From Alphaproteobacteria bacterium (GTDB lineage: Bacteria > Pseudomonadota > Alphaproteobacteria > UBA828), in NCBI GenBank assembly GCA_022826345.1, contig JAJDVB010000027.1, forward strand, positions 1-10,500: a DNA stretch of 10,500 nucleotides. Reading direction: 5' to 3'. Positions 7,099-10,500 of the stretch are shown in pieces (the first letter of the stretch is position 1; each line of letters begins with the position of its first letter). Position numbers and translations under genes: made by a program. The notes under the pieces were generated by a model. The model was not told where the DNA came from. It saw nothing but the letters and a program-made list of their open reading frames with translations, and did not search any database.

Positions 7099-7771
7099 GG
7101 TCGCAGGCGTCACCGCCTTCTACGGCACCTCGCAGGCGCTCTTCGGCGTCGACCTCGCCGTCGGCGAGGGCGAGGTGGTGGCGCTCATGGGGCGCAACGG
7201 CATGGGCAAGACCACCACCATCAGGACGATCTGCCGCATGATGCCGCATCGCGAAGGCAGCATCGCCTTCGCCGGCCGCGACCTCGCGCGCCTGCCCTCG
7301 CACCGGGCGGCCTGGCTCGGCCTCGGGCTGGTGCCGGAAGGCCGGCGCTGCTTCCCGACACTGACGGTGCGCGAGAACCTGACCGCCGCCGCCCGCCCCG
7401 GCCACTGGAACGAGGAGCGGGTGATCGCGCTCTTCCCTCAGCTGGCGGAGCGCCGCAATCAGAAAGCCAACACGCTCTCCGGTGGCGAACAGCAGATGCT
7501 CGCCATCGGCCGGGCGCTGATGACCAATCCCCGGCTGCTCATCCTGGACGAGGCGACGGAGGGGCTGGGGCCGCTCATCCGTCGGGAAATCTGGTCGGTG
7601 ATCGCGACGCTGAAGGAGGCCGGCCTCTCCATCCTCGTGGTCGACAAGTCGCTGAAGGAACTTACGGCCGTCGCCGAGCACTGCGTCATCCTGGAGAAAG
7701 GCGCGACCTGCTGGTCCGGCGCAAGCGCCGACCTCACTCCGGCACTGACGGACCGATACCTGGGGGTTTGA
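7082..7771 (+). CDS. livF: Branched-chain amino acid-type ABC transporter ATP-binding protein LivF
   Basis: A 229-residue ABC ATPase. Walker A is GRNGMGKTT (37-45), the Q-loop region reads LVPEGRRCFPTLTVREN (83-99, with Glu in the LivF-style VPEGR), the signature is LSGGEQQML (132-140) and Walker B is LLILDEATEGLGP (152-164). The switch region reads ILVVDKSLKEL near residues 184-194, where most LivF proteins have LLVEQN, so the usual Glu-Gln-Asn is Asp-Lys-Ser. Neither version has a switch His, so LivG probably supplies the standard one. The start is the ATG at 7082 behind a GAGGGG purine run (7075-7080), unusually close to the start; the frame opens further upstream but only inside livG, where it encodes nothing LivF-like. 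It overlaps livG by 17 bases and ends the transporter operon, 12 bases from the stop of a gene on the other strand. Confidence 0.92.
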   Translation: MTALLEVAGVTAFYGTSQALFGVDLAVGEGEVVALMGRNGMGKTTTIRTICRMMPHREGSIAFAGRDLARLPSHRAAWLGLGLVPEGRRCFPTLTVRENLTAAARPGHWNEERVIALFPQLAERRNQKANTLSGGEQQMLAIGRALMTNPRLLILDEATEGLGPLIRREIWSVIATLKEAGLSILVVDKSLKELTAVAEHCVILEKGATCWSGASADLTPALTDRYLGV

Positions 7772-7783
7772 GGCCGCCGCCCT

Positions 7784-8614
7784 TCAGAAGCTGATCGCCT
7801 TGAACGCTTTGGTCTGCGCGGTCATGGCGACCTCGGTGGGCAGGCGCTCCATGCTGCTCGCCCCGTAGAAGCCGTGCACGTGCTCGGCGTGCTGCAGCAC
7901 GAACGTCGCGTCCTCGGGCGAGGCGATGGGCCCGCCGTGGCAGAGCACGATCACGTCCTCGCGCACGGCCTTGGCCGCAAGCGCCCACGCGTCGATCAGC
8001 GTCACGCACTCTTCCAGCGACTTGGCGGTCTGCGCGCCGATGGTGCCGCTGGTGGTGAGCCCCATGTGGCAGACGATGATGTCGGCGCCGGCTTCTGTCA
8101 TGGCAACCGCGTCGTCCTTCGAGAAGACGTAGGGCGTGGTGAGCAGGTCTGCCTCGTGCGCCGACCGGATCATGTCGACCTCCAGGCCGTAGCCCATGCC
8201 GGTCTCTTCCAGGTTGGCGCGGAAGACGCCGTCGATGAGGCCGACGGTCGGGAAGTTCTGAACGCCCGAGAAACCTAAAGCCTTCAACTCGTCCAGGAAG
8301 CGGTCGAGCACCATGAAGGGGTCGGTGCCGTTGACGCCGGCGAGCACCGGCGTCTGCCGCACCACCGGAATCACCTCGTGCGCCATCTCCTTCACGATTT
8401 CGTTGGCGTTGCCGTAGGCCAGCAGGCCCGCGAGCGAACCCCGCCCCGCCATGCGGTAGCGGCCGGAGTTGTAGATCACGATGAGGTCGATGCCGCCGGC
8501 CTCCTCGCACTTGGCCGAGAGCCCGGTGCCCGCGCCACCGCCGATGATCGGCTCGCGGCGGGTGACCATGCCGTGAAACGTCTCCAGTAGCGTTCGGCGG
8601 TCCATGCCCGGCAT
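7784..8614 (-). CDS. Phosphoenolpyruvate hydrolase-like TIM-barrel protein (Tm-1 C-terminal domain family)
   Basis: A 276-residue soluble protein of the PEP-hydrolase/TIM-barrel signal transduction family (PF09370 type), related to the PEP mutase superfamily and to the C-terminal half of plant Tm-1. Visible conserved stretches are the glycine-rich [13 protein letters not shown] (23-35), [18 protein letters not shown] (43-60), [11 protein letters not shown] (119-129), [18 protein letters not shown] (177-194), [14 protein letters not shown] (223-236) and [14 protein letters not shown] (248-261). The start at 8614 is chosen because AGGGAGG lies 6 bases upstream; the ATG at 8605 is spaced too far. 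It lies 19 bases downstream of the UPF0261 gene and is clearly cotranscribed with it. PEP hydrolysis is only a family label: the real reaction is not known to me, and nothing here proves it. Confidence 0.88.
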   Translation of the reverse strand: MPGMDRRTLLETFHGMVTRREPIIGGGAGTGLSAKCEEAGGIDLIVIYNSGRYRMAGRGSLAGLLAYGNANEIVKEMAHEVIPVVRQTPVLAGVNGTDPFMVLDRFLDELKALGFSGVQNFPTVGLIDGVFRANLEETGMGYGLEVDMIRSAHEADLLTTPYVFSKDDAVAMTEAGADIIVCHMGLTTSGTIGAQTAKSLEECVTLIDAWALAAKAVREDVIVLCHGGPIASPEDATFVLQHAEHVHGFYGASSMERLPTEVAMTAQTKAFKAISF

Positions 8615-8633
8615 CGGCGGCCTCCCTAGGGGG

Positions 8634-9833
8634 TCAGGCGGCGATCCCGTTCCAGCTCTCGACGAGAGCCTGGGCGAAATCGGCGTCGTTGATGTGGAGC
8701 GGCAAGCGGATCAGGCGCCTCGCGTCGGTTTGCTCTACCGTCCGCTCCAGCGCCTCGAAGAGGGCCGCGTCGGCGTCGGGGTCGTGGAAGGGCATCCCTG
8801 GCGCGTCGATCAGCGAGACCCCCTGCTCCGGGATCAGGAATCGCACCGGCCCCTCGCAGGCGTTGAGCTTGGCACCGATCCACTCGCCCATCCGTGCATT
8901 CTCGTCCGCCGTCGTGCGCATGAGCGTCACGTTGGGATTGTGGATGTGGAAGGTGCGGCCTTCGTACTGCGCCGGCACGGTCTCGCGCGCGCCGAAGTTT
9001 ACCATGTCGAGCGCCCCGCAGGAGCCCACGTAGGGCAGGCCCGTCCGCGCGAAGGCGCCGAGCCGGTCCCCGCCCGCGCTGAAGACGCCGCCCATCAGGT
9101 GATCGCAGACCTCGGTCGTGGTGCTGTCGATACAGCCCAGCACCAGGCCTGAATCGACCAGCTTCTCCATCGAGCGTCCGCCGGTCCCGGTCGCGTGGAA
9201 GACCAGGCAGTCGTGGCGCGCCTCCAGCGCGGCGCGGACCTGATCCACGCAGGGCGTGGTGACACCGAACATGGTCAGGCCGATGGCGGGCTTGTCCTCG
9301 GCCGCCGGCGCCTCGCCCCGCATCATGCCGGCGAGCGCGTGCGCCGCGTTGGCGAGCACCACCCGCGAAATCCGGTTGAGCCCGGCGATGTCCACCACCG
9401 AGTACATCATGGTGATGTCGTTGGGACCGACGTAGGGCGCGACGTTGCCCGAGGCGACGGTGGAGACCAGCACCCTCGGCACCCCGATGGGGAGCGCCTG
9501 CATGCCGATGGAGACCAGCGCGGTGTTGCCGGACCCTCCGGCCCCGATCACCCCGCCGATGTCGTCCCGCGTGGGCAGGAAGCGCGCCAGCGCCTCGCCC
9601 ATGGCGGCGACCGCCTGGCCGCGGTCGTCGAGGCTGAGCACCGCGTCGGCGCCGTCGGGATGATGGGCGGCGACCTCGGCGGCGCCCACGTCCACGCCGG
9701 CGGGCCGGTCTCCGCTCCCGGTGCCGACATCCACGACGCAGGCCCGCACGCCGTCCGCCGCAAGCAGGTCGCGCACATAGAGCAGCTCATCGCCCTTGGT
9801 GTCGAGGGTGCCGACGATATAGGCCCGCGTCAT
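8634..9833 (-). CDS. Tm-1-like ATP-binding domain protein (UPF0261 family)
   Basis: A 399-residue soluble protein of the UPF0261 family, matching the N-terminal half of tomato Tm-1, a viral replication inhibitor that binds ATP. Conserved segments are [13 protein letters not shown] (5-17) at the very start, [14 protein letters not shown] (95-108), [14 protein letters not shown] (123-136), [17 protein letters not shown] (139-155), [12 protein letters not shown] (188-199), [15 protein letters not shown] (211-225) and [17 protein letters not shown] (233-249). Two Rossmann-like halves are expected, with the glycine-rich segments near 97-104 and 216-219 likely nucleotide-contacting. The ATG at 9833 is preferred to an in-frame start at 9878 because a GGGAGCGAGAGG purine run precedes it directly and the family's conserved first strand follows. 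It is first of a two-gene minus-strand operon with the TIM-barrel gene. Its biochemical role in bacteria is unknown to me; the pairing suggests one complex or pathway. Confidence 0.9.
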   Translation of the reverse strand: MTRAYIVGTLDTKGDELLYVRDLLAADGVRACVVDVGTGSGDRPAGVDVGAAEVAAHHPDGADAVLSLDDRGQAVAAMGEALARFLPTRDDIGGVIGAGGSGNTALVSIGMQALPIGVPRVLVSTVASGNVAPYVGPNDITMMYSVVDIAGLNRISRVVLANAAHALAGMMRGEAPAAEDKPAIGLTMFGVTTPCVDQVRAALEARHDCLVFHATGTGGRSMEKLVDSGLVLGCIDSTTTEVCDHLMGGVFSAGGDRLGAFARTGLPYVGSCGALDMVNFGARETVPAQYEGRTFHIHNPNVTLMRTTADENARMGEWIGAKLNACEGPVRFLIPEQGVSLIDAPGMPFHDPDADAALFEALERTVEQTDARRLIRLPLHINDADFAQALVESWNGIAA

Positions 9834-9922
9834 CCTCTCGCTCCCAAACTCGTCCTGCACGATTGCACGCTTCCTCACGCTCGTCGCAGTCGATCTAACT
9901 CAGTTTCCGGGAGATCACCTCT
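9834..9922 (-). promoter_or_regulatory. Presumed promoter region of the UPF0261/TIM-barrel operon
   Basis: These 89 bases lie between the UPF0261 start and the stop of the next minus-strand frame. The promoter of the two-gene operon should be here or reach into the AT-rich patch. Base composition shifts from GC-rich to AT-rich around 9890-9925. I see no clear -35/-10 pair or operator; the only firm element is the purine-rich ribosome site next to the ATG. Confidence 0.3.
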
Positions 9923-10354
9923 TCACTTGGGAGGCACTTCTGGATTAATCCGCCCAACCAGAGCTCTATCTATCTTAGATTGAACATTTTCGTCTACGAG
10001 TATTGAATTCGTTGGGGCTTGGTTTATGCCCAAACCCAAGCGGAACAATTCAAATCCCGACCGAGTTGGCGCGACAACGATTCCAGGCCTCTTGACCCAC
10101 TTATACTTTACATGATCTGGGGGGCCCCACGCAACGTTATTCGAAATCAGCCCATCATCTTTTAGGCCATGAAGCGAATGCGGAATCGTATCCGCGATAT
10201 GGCTGGCTACAATTTCCAATCTCTCGGCAGCTAAAACGCCCATTGCACTCAGATAAGATTCAAAAGACAGAAGGACTTGTAGCTTATCACTTTCACTACT
10301 GTCGTTAATATTCGCAGGATAGCCAAAATAGCATGATACTAGGCAAGAGTACAC
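9923..10354 (-). CDS. Unrecognised small protein in an AT-rich patch, possibly a truncated or acquired gene
   Basis: An open frame of up to 143 codons, with GTG as the furthest plausible start and an in-frame stop at 10397-10399. There is no ribosome site before that GTG, so the true start may be internal (for example the ATG at 10243, giving about 106 residues) or the gene may be the 3' remnant of a longer one. The protein looks real: a balanced composition with a helical stretch FESYLSAMGVLAAERLEIVASHIADTI (about 31-57), then a turn-rich, strand-like part and TRSGFELFRLGLGI near 97-110. I do not recognise the family. The ending is faintly like phage-defence DUF4393 (Abi-alpha) proteins, where a TPFG segment precedes a final helix, but this is only a resemblance. 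Codons are A/T-rich, unlike all neighbours (two lines counted at 38% G+C), suggesting acquisition from elsewhere. Confidence 0.5.
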   Translation of the reverse strand: MYSCLVSCYFGYPANINDSSESDKLQVLLSFESYLSAMGVLAAERLEIVASHIADTIPHSLHGLKDDGLISNNVAWGPPDHVKYKWVKRPGIVVAPTRSGFELFRLGLGINQAPTNSILVDENVQSKIDRALVGRINPEVPPK

Positions 10355-10500
10355 TATGTAAGAGGAATGTGCGCTGTGGCGATTTTCGGGCGCGCGTCAC
10401 TGATCTTTGGCAGCCGGATATCGACTGCCTGACCCCCACCGGGCGAGCAGAATGCAGCGATTTGGCGCGAGACCGGAACGTTACGGGTACATGATGACGC
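10355..10500. other. GC-rich right edge with no supportable gene
   Basis: Composition returns to GC-rich at about 10376. On the minus strand one frame is open from the window edge for 48 codons, to a TAG at 10356-10354, and could be the 3' end of a gene beyond the window, but its translation shows no motif I recognise. On the plus strand two tandem ATG codons at 10491 and 10494 could begin a gene running off the edge, without a clear ribosome site. Neither is strong enough to call. Confidence 0.3.

Noticed and set aside
7874..8278. Plus-strand frame opposite the TIM-barrel gene
   Set aside because: It is a shadow frame with no conserved segment; the minus strand has a clear family match and ribosome site.
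9834..9878. Upstream start for the UPF0261 gene
   Set aside because: The added 15 residues do not resemble the family, and the purine-rich ribosome site lies directly before the ATG at 9833.
9923..10354. Toxin, transposase or definite phage-defence gene in the AT-rich patch
   Set aside because: No catalytic motif of a nuclease, kinase or transposase is visible, and the faint DUF4393-like ending is not enough to name it.
1..10500. CRISPR array, tRNA or rRNA genes
   Set aside because: No regularly spaced direct repeats, cloverleaf-like segment or ribosomal RNA sequence was seen on reading through the window.

Overview
The window is GC-rich bacterial DNA: one 60-base line counted inside livH (4561-4620) is 70% G+C. 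Genes are tightly packed, translational overlaps are frequent and two genes appear to start with TTG. Together with the gene families present, this suggests a Pseudomonadota genome, most likely an alphaproteobacterium. No rRNA, tRNA, CRISPR array or complete mobile element is visible.

Layout: (1) At the left edge, on the minus strand, is a glutathione S-transferase that runs out of the window. (2) Divergent from it is a metal-dependent amidohydrolase of the imidazolonepropionase/prolidase-like type, followed by a strong terminator-like hairpin. (3) Next come two closely linked genes 7 bases apart: an Fe(II)/2-oxoglutarate oxygenase of the phytanoyl-CoA dioxygenase family, and a divergent PLP-dependent serine hydroxymethyltransferase homologue whose active-site lysine is preceded by Tyr rather than the usual His. 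(4) After 181 bases comes livH-livM-livG-livF, a branched-chain/polar amino-acid-type ABC importer in which every junction overlaps. No substrate-binding protein lies in the window. (5) Converging on livF with only 12 bases between are two minus-strand genes, a UPF0261/Tm-1-like ATP-binding protein followed by a phosphoenolpyruvate-hydrolase-like TIM barrel. These are the two halves of the plant Tm-1 protein, here as separate neighbouring genes. (6) The right end holds an AT-rich patch (two lines counted at 38% G+C) with one unrecognised minus-strand open frame, then GC-rich sequence with no supportable gene.

Taken together, regions 2-4 look like a catabolic and uptake locus for an unusual amino acid or amino-acid derivative. 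The importer would bring it in, the amidohydrolase might release it from an amide or dipeptide, the oxygenase would hydroxylate it, and the SHMT-like enzyme would cleave the resulting beta-hydroxy (possibly alpha-methyl) amino acid, passing one carbon to tetrahydrofolate. The protein families are well supported. The pathway is inference from gene order and active-site differences. The Tm-1 pair is a widespread combination whose biochemical role I do not know.
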